Shown here: positions 1 to 6,066 of the stretch, in pieces | Numbering within the stretch: position 1 is the first letter of the stretch | Layout of the letters: every line of letters begins with the position of its first letter | From: Bacteroidota bacterium | Lineage (GTDB): Bacteria > Bacteroidota > Bacteroidia > AKYH767-A > JABDAW01 | Length of the DNA: 13,139 bases | Assembly: GCA_023251595.1 (NCBI GenBank) | Contig: JAHEYM010000018.1 | Span: forward strand, 1 to 13,139 | Direction of reading: 5' to 3' | Notes under the pieces: model-generated | Database searches by the model: none | The model's input: the letters and a program-made list of their open reading frames with translations, nothing else | Told to the model about the DNA's origin: nothing | Position numbers and translations under genes: made by a program

Positions 1-586
1 ATGACATCGTAACGCTGACTGCAGATGGATAAAATCCTGCTCCCGGATTCATAGTCGGTTTACCCGCATACTCCAGCCATGCGCCTGCATTATTACTCCC
101 GGGCGATGGATTCGCGAAAACACCCCAGTTTGAGGCTCCGTCTGTTACCCTTCCTCTCGAATGATTTGCCTGAGTCGGACGAATGGTCATACTGTCGAGA
201 ATTTGTCCTCCGGAATTTGTAAAAATGACCTGTTCGTTCTGAGTCTGAGTAAGCTTGAAATTAGTGTGATAAAAACCGCCGCCAACCACATCTCTGCCAG
301 ATGCAAAAAAGAGTAGATACCCATTTGCAGGGATTGTTGCTCCGCTTATCATCCATTTCATCGGATTTCCTGCATGGTCACTGAGATAATAACCGTTCAG
401 ATTCACTGGCACTGCGCCTGTATTATATAATTCAATCCAGTCCTCATATTGTCCAAAATTGTCCAATACCGTTGCAACATTCGCAGCCGAAAATTCATTA
501 ATCACAACTTGACTGTAATTTGTACCCCTGAAAAAGAAAAGCATGATGACGAGCAGAAAAGTTTTGGCCGGGTAAGGATGTTTCAT
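1..586 (-). CDS. Secreted lamin-tail-domain protein, 5' part only (runs off the left edge)
   Basis: The minus frame is open from the ATG at 586 to the window edge, giving 195 codons without a stop. Residues 1-25 form a signal peptide with a hydrophobic core (FLLVIMLFFF) ending near YSQ. Residues 27 to about 160 read as a lamin-tail domain (LTD), an Ig-like fold: VVINEFSAAN, then EDWIELYNTG, NGYYLSD and PANGYLLFFASG. Residues 174-195 (AGKPTMNPGAGFYPSAVSV) look like the start of a chitobiase-type C-terminal beta-sandwich repeat. In Bacteroidota this order is usual in large secreted proteins, many with a downstream CotH-kinase-like domain and a type IX secretion C-terminal domain; neither lies inside the window. 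It probably acts outside the cell or at its surface. No clear promoter box was found in the 122 bases upstream. The domain call is fairly secure; the full function is not. Confidence 0.85.
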   Translation of the reverse strand, partial: MKHPYPAKTFLLVIMLFFFRGTNYSQVVINEFSAANVATVLDNFGQYEDWIELYNTGAVPVNLNGYYLSDHAGNPMKWMISGATIPANGYLLFFASGRDVVGGGFYHTNFKLTQTQNEQVIFTNSGGQILDSMTIRPTQANHSRGRVTDGASNWGVFANPSPGSNNAGAWLEYAGKPTMNPGAGFYPSAVSVTMS

Positions 587-655
587 CACAATTAATTTAG
601 GCGCAGATCTTCCAAAATGCGTCACAATAATAAGGAATAAAACTCTGATATACAA

Positions 656-683
656 GTAGAGACGTTGCAAGCAACGTCTCTAC
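656..683. repeat. 28-bp intergenic inverted repeat (dispersed-repeat or terminator candidate)
   Basis: Two perfect 13-base arms, GTAGAGACGTTGC at 656-668 and its reverse complement at 671-683, are separated by AA. The repeat lies 25 bases past the stop of the OmpA-like gene and 69 bases before the start of the lamin-tail gene. It could fold in RNA from either strand. There is no clear U-run after it in the minus direction, so a classical intrinsic terminator is not well supported. From memory, very similar palindromes recur between genes in other bacterial genomes, which would make this one copy of a dispersed family; that cannot be tested inside this window. Confidence 0.75.
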
Positions 684-708
684 CATTGACCGGTATATGT
701 AATTTCTT

Positions 709-3138
709 CTATTGTGTCAATTTCAATTCAACCCTCCGGTTTTTCGCTTGTCCTTCCTCGGTATCATTAGAGAATGCAGGACGGGTTAGTCCAAACCCTT
801 CGGTGGTTATTTTACTTCCGTCCACACCTTTGGAGACAAGATATACTTTCACTGAATTTGCACGATCTTGACTGAGTTGCAGGTTGTACCCGGCATCTCC
901 TACATTGTCGGTATGACCCGCAATATACAGTTTGAGTTCAGGTTTCTTCTTCATCACTTCCGCAAGAGTATCTAGTGATCCGAGAGATGAACCACGAATA
1001 ACAGCTGAACCTGACTCAAAATTGAGGTTTTCAAATGCTGTCTTCAGGGCCTGTTGTTCTTGTTGAGTCAGTTTTGCTGTTTTCAGCGTATCTTTTACTT
1101 CAACCAGCGGACAACCATGATTTTCCTTAGAGCCATAAGTATCCGGGCACTGATCGAATTTATCAGGAACTCCGTCAAGATCGCGGTCAGGACAACCTTG
1201 ATAAATCTTCAGACCGGGTTCGGTAGGACATTCATCATCTTTATCTAGAATTCCATCACCATCGCTGTCAGGACAGCCATGGAAAATAATCGGTCCCGGA
1301 TTATCCGGACACTGATCTTCAGAGTCGGTAATTCCGTCACCGTCACGATCAGGACAACCATGCAGTAATGCGGTTCCCGGAATTGTTTTGCATGAATCTT
1401 CACTATCAATAATACCATCGCCATCTGTGTCGGGGCAACCATGGTACTTAGCGAGACCAGCTACATCAGGACAATTATCTTCTTTATCAGTAATTCCATC
1501 ACCATCTTTATCAGGGCAACCTTTCATCGATACTAAACCGGGCACATCAGGACAATTGTCTTCAATATCAGGAACACTATCATTGTCGGTATCCGGACAT
1601 CCCTGGAATATCGCGAGACCAGGGGTATCAGGACATTTGTCAACTTCGTCCAAAATACCGTCTCCGTCCTTATCTTTTTTCGTTGCTTTTACAGGAGGAG
1701 TAACCTTTGGTTTATCAATTGGTTTATCAATAGGTTTTGGTTTCTCAACTTTCAAACCCTTATGCCCAAAAACAAATATATATCCGAAACGAACATTTAT
1801 ATTTTTGGCATTCTGAGGAAGGAACATTCCGAGAACATTATCGGTTACGAGGTATAATTGTTGAGCTGCTATTGTCGAAGCGAGACCAAAACCTATATTA
1901 TTATAACTTTTATTCAGGATTGAATAACTCACAGATGCACTCATAAGCTGAGTGAGCCGGCCGTTAAAGGAAAGCGTCATTGAAGGCATGAATACATATT
2001 TATTTAATTCCGCTCTTAAAAGTATTCCGGCAAAATAGTGTTCACTTAAATAATAATTTGCGCCGAGCATAATCTGAGGACTAAGCTTAGTGGTGTAGGG
2101 TTCGTACGTTGTAGTCGGTTTGAACTGTGCTGAAAGTGAATCACCAAGATGTTTAAGGGCTGAATCACGCTGGGAAGTTGAAGTGTCACCAAGATATGCG
2201 CTGAAATCAAGTCCGTCGAAACTAACATTCGCTCCTGTTGCGGAATAATTAGTAACTCCTGATTTCCAGCGAATAGATCCGAGGTTTAATAGAGAAGCTG
2301 TGAATTCAAAATGATCATTCAATTTATATACAGCGCCAAAATCAGCAGCAAAACCACGATTTCCACTTCCAAATAAATAAGAATGAGTATTTCCCATATC
2401 ATATTTCGTATGTACAACTCCTGAATCATCTACTGTGGTCGAAGTCGGGTAAGATGTGTTGACGCGATAGGTAGCAAGTGAGGTGAGTTGAAAGTCTTGT
2501 TCGGCGGTGGTCAAACTCACATCACTGTTTTCTGTGTTGATGTTTTCCATCCCGTACAGATATTTCAGATAAACACCCACAGTGAGTTTAGGGTCGAGAT
2601 CTCTGGAAAATCCCAGACCATATTCGCGATAATGCGAAGCATCTACACCGAAGTCTTTGAAACTCGCGGTCTGACCGAGAAATGCGCCATTCCCTTTAAG
2701 CACAAATTTCATAAAGTCTTTCGGATAACCAAATCTAAATTGAACTTTCTCCGTAATTCCGAGACGAAAGAAATTACTTCCTAACCGGAGTCCGAATGAA
2801 AATAAATCCGTATTCAATCCTGCCCCGATAAAATTATATTTACTTAATTTCCCCAACATATTATCTATGTTGAGATGCAGCGAATCGTCTGTGACTCCGG
2901 AGGGGGAAGTGTGGCTGATAAGATCAGAATATTTGAATCCGGTATTCGTAAAATTTAAATAAACCGATGAGAGTATCGGAAGTCCGAGATACATTTTGGA
3001 TTCAGGAGTTCGCGCAGGATTTCCATACATCACCTGGGGAATCCGCTCCATATTATCTAATGTTAGATCATACTGAGCGACAACAGAAGTTGTCTTCACC
3101 AAAAATAAAATAAGTATAATTTGTAGTGCTTTTTTCAA
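709..3138 (-). CDS. Outer-membrane barrel (DUF5723-like) fused to TSP3 repeats and an OmpA C-terminal domain
   Basis: Predicted 809-residue envelope protein. Residues 1-22 are a signal peptide ending VVAQ. Residues 23 to about 465 resemble the DUF5723/PorP-like beta-barrel family of Bacteroidota (near the N-terminus: NPARTPESKMYLGLP). A Pro/Lys-rich linker follows at about 465-488. Residues 489-677 are seven calcium-binding type 3 thrombospondin repeats of about 27 residues (pattern DxDGDGixDxxDxCPxxxG...GCPD). Residues 705-809 are an OmpA-type peptidoglycan-binding domain with GHTDN (D744), LSQDRA (R759) and NRRVEL. The protein should anchor the outer membrane to peptidoglycan. The start is TTG at 3138: it gives an intact signal peptide, the next in-frame ATG (residue 30) would remove it, and a stop lies upstream in frame. 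The gene begins 11 bases after the lipoprotein gene's stop, so the two are probably one operon. The cargo or partner of the barrel is unknown. Confidence 0.92.
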   Translation of the reverse strand: MKKALQIILILFLVKTTSVVAQYDLTLDNMERIPQVMYGNPARTPESKMYLGLPILSSVYLNFTNTGFKYSDLISHTSPSGVTDDSLHLNIDNMLGKLSKYNFIGAGLNTDLFSFGLRLGSNFFRLGITEKVQFRFGYPKDFMKFVLKGNGAFLGQTASFKDFGVDASHYREYGLGFSRDLDPKLTVGVYLKYLYGMENINTENSDVSLTTAEQDFQLTSLATYRVNTSYPTSTTVDDSGVVHTKYDMGNTHSYLFGSGNRGFAADFGAVYKLNDHFEFTASLLNLGSIRWKSGVTNYSATGANVSFDGLDFSAYLGDTSTSQRDSALKHLGDSLSAQFKPTTTYEPYTTKLSPQIMLGANYYLSEHYFAGILLRAELNKYVFMPSMTLSFNGRLTQLMSASVSYSILNKSYNNIGFGLASTIAAQQLYLVTDNVLGMFLPQNAKNINVRFGYIFVFGHKGLKVEKPKPIDKPIDKPKVTPPVKATKKDKDGDGILDEVDKCPDTPGLAIFQGCPDTDNDSVPDIEDNCPDVPGLVSMKGCPDKDGDGITDKEDNCPDVAGLAKYHGCPDTDGDGIIDSEDSCKTIPGTALLHGCPDRDGDGITDSEDQCPDNPGPIIFHGCPDSDGDGILDKDDECPTEPGLKIYQGCPDRDLDGVPDKFDQCPDTYGSKENHGCPLVEVKDTLKTAKLTQQEQQALKTAFENLNFESGSAVIRGSSLGSLDTLAEVMKKKPELKLYIAGHTDNVGDAGYNLQLSQDRANSVKVYLVSKGVDGSKITTEGFGLTRPAFSNDTEEGQAKNRRVELKLTQ
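1108..1674 (-). repeat. Seven in-gene TSP3 repeats, period about 81 bp
   Basis: Seven units of about 27 codons encode DxDGDG-type calcium-binding repeats within the OmpA-like gene. The units have diverged at DNA level but still share short words such as 'ggacaaccatg'. Unit 2 has NDSVPD in place of the usual GDGI-D, unit 4 has CKTIPG in place of CPD-PG, and unit 7 has a shortened spacer (26 residues). The repeats form a stiff calcium-dependent spacer between barrel and OmpA domain. Confidence 0.9.
1709..1732 (-). repeat. Two 12-bp direct repeats in the Pro/Lys linker
   Basis: GGTTTATCAATT at 1709-1720 is followed by GGTTTATCAATA at 1721-1732, and a related 'ggttttggttt' comes next. On the minus strand they encode PIDKPIDKPK, the linker between the barrel and the TSP3 repeats. 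Copy number could vary by slippage without breaking the frame. Confidence 0.7.
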
Positions 3139-3149
3139 TGTATATAAAT

Positions 3150-4817
3150 TTACTGTTTGTTTAAAGTATAATTAAATTGAACCTGTACCCCAATCTTTAC
3201 ATCCAGATTGTAATAAGAATATATTTTAACATTCTGGTTCGGAGCGTTTGTAGATTGCAGCACACCGTGAACTAAAAGTTTTCTTGCGTTTTGCAACCGA
3301 TCAATTCTTTCTTTATAAAATGTCTCTTGCGTGGTTTTCAGGGTGGGTGCAATAACAACTCCTGAAGAATTCAACACCGCAGAATTAATTAATTGTTCAA
3401 GCGGTACAAGTAGAGAATCCATTTTCACATAATTACTGTCGCAAAAATAAATCTGTACCAAAGCATCCATCGGGAAGCCATTATTGATGTTGATTTTAAA
3501 TTTCACCCAATCGAAAATTTGCAAAGTGTCTTTAAAGTTAAATAGGCCAAATGCGACTGTATCCTGAACGATATATCCATCTGCATAACCATATAATGGA
3601 AATTGTACAGAAACATCCACTTTAAAGCGACTGGTATCGGCGAGAAAATTACTGTGGTGTGGTAAGTCTCCAAGCGGATTTGTAGTCGCATTCACATCAT
3701 AACCGAAATATTTGATTGCTGTATCAAGAACTGTTCTGATATTACAGTTTGTAGTATCGAGATGGAATTGAGTATATGCTGTAACGCCCATCACCAATGG
3801 TGTTCCGATCGGAATAGGGTTCGGAATTCCTGAACCGGTAATGGGAATATCGCCCATTGAATTGGAGTGACCATATATATTTGTGAAACTTGCATTCAGT
3901 GGAATTCCCATAGAATTACTCACAAAGAAGTCGATCATCGGATTCACGAAAAAGATCGTTCCTGAAATCGCGTTATCATAAATTTTTACCCTCGCGGAGT
4001 CGGTATTCACAATCAATGGAAGCTGACCGAAATATCCGAACACTTTTCGCACTTGCAAACTGTCGTACTGCAAATTAACAGTGAGTGGATCGCTTGTGGT
4101 AACGGGACTTCCCGAATTATTCAGCGTCAATGTATATACAACCGGAAGTTGAGAAAATGAAGCGCCGCCGTTCGTTAGGTCAAAATCATAGCCCGTCAAA
4201 TCGAAACTCCCCGAAGCTAACACTGGCAAAACAGAAGCATAAGTTAAAGGTAGAGTTTGAGAAAAAGGAACTCCGTTTAAAGTTGCAGAAGGGATCGAAA
4301 TATTCATCGTTCCCGAATGTTCAAACATCGAATTAATACTGATATTCAGGTTACCACCTTTCAGTACCATTGAGTCGATCTCAGGTCCTACACCAAAACC
4401 GAAATTATAAGTTCTGTTGTAGGGCGCAGTAACTGTATTAACTGTTTGTAGCGTAGTAACCTGACCCGCACTCAGATTGAAGACCTGATTATCGGTTTGG
4501 GTCGGAACAGGGATAAACTTATCGCCTGTAATGGAGAAAATTGTTCCGTTATATACAAGTGTAATGAATTTGTTCGAGTCCACAACGAAAAGACCGTTGG
4601 TATCCGCCTTCAAAATGTCTTGAATGGTAAGTGATGAGTGGATCAATGGAACAGCGAAGTTCGGGTCTAATTGCGTGCCCCCGATCTTCTTGAAATCGAA
4701 ATTGTCCTTAATACATGACTGCATAGCGAAAAGCAAAGGGAGCACCCAAAGCAAGGAACGAAATCGTCTAAATGAGTTCATTTTCATAGATTTACAGATA
4801 AAATTACGCATTTTCAT
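3150..4817 (-). CDS. Large surface lipoprotein of unknown function, paired with the OmpA/TSP3 barrel protein
   Basis: 555 residues from the first ATG. A lipoprotein signal is clear: basic residues (RRFR), a hydrophobic stretch (LLWVLPLLFA) and a lipobox ending in Cys35 (FAMQSC), followed by IKDNFDF. The signal would be more typical in length if translation began at M11 (4787) or M13 (4781), giving a Cys at position 25 or 23; both follow a TGTAAA leader, so the first ATG may be wrong. The mature part is rich in Asn, Thr, Ser, Val and Ile with repeated short strand-like segments (GGNLNISINSMF, GTMNISIPSATL, LTYASVLPVLASGSFDL), suggesting beta-sandwich domains. I recognise no named family. Its stop is 11 bases from the TTG start of the barrel/OmpA gene, so the two likely form an operon and may be partners at the outer membrane. 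Confidence 0.85.
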   Translation of the reverse strand: MKMRNFICKSMKMNSFRRFRSLLWVLPLLFAMQSCIKDNFDFKKIGGTQLDPNFAVPLIHSSLTIQDILKADTNGLFVVDSNKFITLVYNGTIFSITGDKFIPVPTQTDNQVFNLSAGQVTTLQTVNTVTAPYNRTYNFGFGVGPEIDSMVLKGGNLNISINSMFEHSGTMNISIPSATLNGVPFSQTLPLTYASVLPVLASGSFDLTGYDFDLTNGGASFSQLPVVYTLTLNNSGSPVTTSDPLTVNLQYDSLQVRKVFGYFGQLPLIVNTDSARVKIYDNAISGTIFFVNPMIDFFVSNSMGIPLNASFTNIYGHSNSMGDIPITGSGIPNPIPIGTPLVMGVTAYTQFHLDTTNCNIRTVLDTAIKYFGYDVNATTNPLGDLPHHSNFLADTSRFKVDVSVQFPLYGYADGYIVQDTVAFGLFNFKDTLQIFDWVKFKININNGFPMDALVQIYFCDSNYVKMDSLLVPLEQLINSAVLNSSGVVIAPTLKTTQETFYKERIDRLQNARKLLVHGVLQSTNAPNQNVKIYSYYNLDVKIGVQVQFNYTLNKQ

Positions 4818-4831
4818 GCGAGGGGGATGAT

Positions 4832-4846
4832 GATAGAATTTCTATC
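4832..4846. promoter_or_regulatory. 15-bp dyad at the predicted transcription start of the lipoprotein operon
   Basis: GATAGAA and TTCTATC are perfect 7-base inverted arms around one base. The dyad begins at the expected transcription start of the promoter at 4853-4882 and lies 15 bases before the first ATG. It could be a repressor site or a small 5'-UTR hairpin. No partner regulator is evident. Confidence 0.35.
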
Positions 4847-4852
4847 GCAGGG

Positions 4853-4882
4853 CAAAGTTAAAGAGAATACCCCGAAATCCAA
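4853..4882 (-). promoter_or_regulatory. Bacteroidetes-type promoter for the lipoprotein-OmpA operon
   Basis: On the minus strand TAACTTTG (4860-4853) matches the Bacteroidetes -7 consensus TAnnTTTG. A TTG at 4882-4880 lies exactly 19 bases upstream, the usual distance for the -33 element. Transcription would begin near 4846, leaving a leader of about 30 bases to the first ATG or about 60 to the second. It sits between the toxin gene's stop (4909) and the lipoprotein gene, so the pair does not need to be read from the upstream module. Confidence 0.6.
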
Positions 4883-4908
4883 GCAAAAAAGTAGCTTTGA
4901 ATTAACTT

Positions 4909-5568
4909 TTACTCAAGTTCTTTCACAAAATCAATAATATCCAATTTAATTATTTCCCAATGTTTTCCTCTCAAACAGATTGGATCAAAATCTTCATCAG
5001 CTTTCGAGAATTCCGTGAAATTTTTTCTCAACAACTCTCTGTCATGACCGAAAGGATATCTTTTCGAATGAAATTCAAACATTTGTTCTAGAGAATAAAA
5101 ATTCATAAGCTCATGTATATCCCAAAAATCCTTTTTTCTTCCGCCTCCCGAAACAACCTCTAATTTCATCGCGATTATTTCTTCAATACTTGCGATTCGA
5201 ATCCGATCGGTAAATACGCCATTATCGATAAATTTTTCTGTATATAAAATATCAAGTTTTACACACTCATCCTCGTTTTTTCCAACATAATAAGATTTGC
5301 CATTACCGATCTCCGGATAATTAATGGTATCGACATACGGATAAGCGCTCCTCAAAAACGAATCGATAAATTGATAATTAATGGAACCATATTCATCATC
5401 AGTAAAGAGATCAAGATCAATCGACATTCTATGCCCCAGATATAAACTGAGCCCTGTACCACCTACCAATCTAAATGGGGCAAATTCTCTGCTTGTCATA
5501 AGTTTTTTTAAAACTTTTAACAAGAATGGTGTAACACTATTATAGTAGAGTCTATTATTATCTGCCAT
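4909..5568 (-). CDS. AbiEii/AbiGii-type nucleotidyltransferase (toxin of a toxin-antitoxin pair)
   Basis: 219-residue protein with the nucleotidyltransferase signature of the AbiEii/AbiGii (DUF1814) family: LVGGTGLSLYLGHR (residues 34-47) followed by SIDLDLF with the metal-binding pair D51/D53, a third acidic residue at D106 (VKLDILY), and a later motif with K135 (AMKLEVVSGG) and KKDFWDI (K145-D150). All expected active-site positions are present, so it is probably functional. Known relatives are toxins of AbiE phage-abortive-infection systems that transfer nucleotides; some mycobacterial relatives (MenT) modify tRNA 3' ends. The substrate here cannot be told. The ATG lies inside the end of the HTH-DUF6922 gene (11-base overlap), implying translational coupling to its antitoxin. 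Length is in the family's smaller range. The alternative, a non-toxic nucleotidyltransferase, is less likely given the neighbour. Confidence 0.9.
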   Translation of the reverse strand: MADNNRLYYNSVTPFLLKVLKKLMTSREFAPFRLVGGTGLSLYLGHRMSIDLDLFTDDEYGSINYQFIDSFLRSAYPYVDTINYPEIGNGKSYYVGKNEDECVKLDILYTEKFIDNGVFTDRIRIASIEEIIAMKLEVVSGGGRKKDFWDIHELMNFYSLEQMFEFHSKRYPFGHDRELLRKNFTEFSKADEDFDPICLRGKHWEIIKLDIIDFVKELE

Positions 5569-6013
5569 TTAAAACTTCATTAATAACTTTTTTACCATAA
5601 AAACGACTGATCTCATTTTTTTCTGTCTCGTTGCCCCGTTCAAATACTCTTCTTACCACCGCATTTTTTTGTCTGAACCAATTTATCGTTTGAATTTTAG
5701 TATCCCAAAATAATATAATTCTCAATTTCGAAAGGTCGGGTTTCGATTTCTCATTATTATTTTTCGCTTCCGCAATATCATGAAAAACCTGCAGGATCAT
5801 AAAATAACCTTCTTCAAGACCGAGCGCGTTCTCGATTTTCATCGCCAGGGCTGTGTTCATTCTTCGCTTTCCCTTGGTTATCGAAACAATAGTTTGTGGA
5901 AATTCATTCAAACTCTCTGCAAATGCCACTTTACGTAACTTTCGAATCCTGAGCTCCCGTTCCAAAATAAAACCGGGATGAATTCCTTTGATTATTGACA
6001 GTTCACGATCCAT
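5558..6013 (-). CDS. HTH (HigA-type) protein with DUF6922-like tail, likely antitoxin of the AbiEii module
   Basis: 151 residues in two parts. Residues 11-72 resemble the HigA/XRE antidote helix-turn-helix: HPGFILEREL, then AFAESLNEFPQTIVSITKGKR, then ALAMKIENALGLEEGYFMIL. After an Asn/Lys linker (81-92), residues 94-148 resemble DUF6922: SKLRIILFWD, then INWFRQKNAVVRRVFERG and ISRFYGKKVINEVL. DUF6922-like proteins often stand directly before AbiEii genes in Bacteroidota, from memory; here the domain carries its own DNA-binding head, so one protein could both neutralise the toxin and repress the operon. A perfect palindrome overlapping a promoter-like box ends 10 bases before its ATG, consistent with autoregulation. 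The family call for the HTH is strong; the antitoxin role is inferred from gene order and coupling. Confidence 0.87.
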   Translation of the reverse strand: MDRELSIIKGIHPGFILERELRIRKLRKVAFAESLNEFPQTIVSITKGKRRMNTALAMKIENALGLEEGYFMILQVFHDIAEAKNNNEKSKPDLSKLRIILFWDTKIQTINWFRQKNAVVRRVFERGNETEKNEISRFYGKKVINEVLNGR

Positions 6014-6016
6014 TCC

Positions 6017-6039
6017 GCAAATATAAACAAATTTGTTTA
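6017..6039 (-). promoter_or_regulatory. Promoter box with overlapping 16-bp palindromic operator for the HTH/AbiEii operon
   Basis: The minus strand carries TATATTTGC (6025-6017), a full match to the Bacteroidetes -7 consensus, only four bases (CGGA) after TATATTTG before the ATG. The perfect palindrome TAAACAAATTTGTTTA (6024-6039) overlaps the first two bases of that box and extends upstream, where a repressor would block sigma factor. No convincing -33 TTG is visible. If the box is used, the mRNA would be leaderless or nearly so. The HTH protein is the obvious candidate binder; this is inference. Confidence 0.6.
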
Positions 6040-6066
6040 CTTTTAAAAATGCTGTTTAGGTTTGAG

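Noticed and set aside
656..683. Intrinsic terminator for the OmpA-like gene
   Set aside because: The hairpin is strong but no clear U-run follows on the minus strand, so a terminator label was not assigned; it is listed as an inverted repeat.
1108..1674. CRISPR-like array suggested by regular spacing
   Set aside because: The units are coding, diverged, contiguous at 81 bp and encode TSP3 repeats; there are no identical repeats with unique spacers and no cas genes.
1388..1816. Plus-strand open frame of 142 codons opposite the TSP3 repeats
   Set aside because: It is the antisense of an in-frame repeat array; the Ser/Pro-rich periodic product simply mirrors the repeats and has no start context or known motifs.
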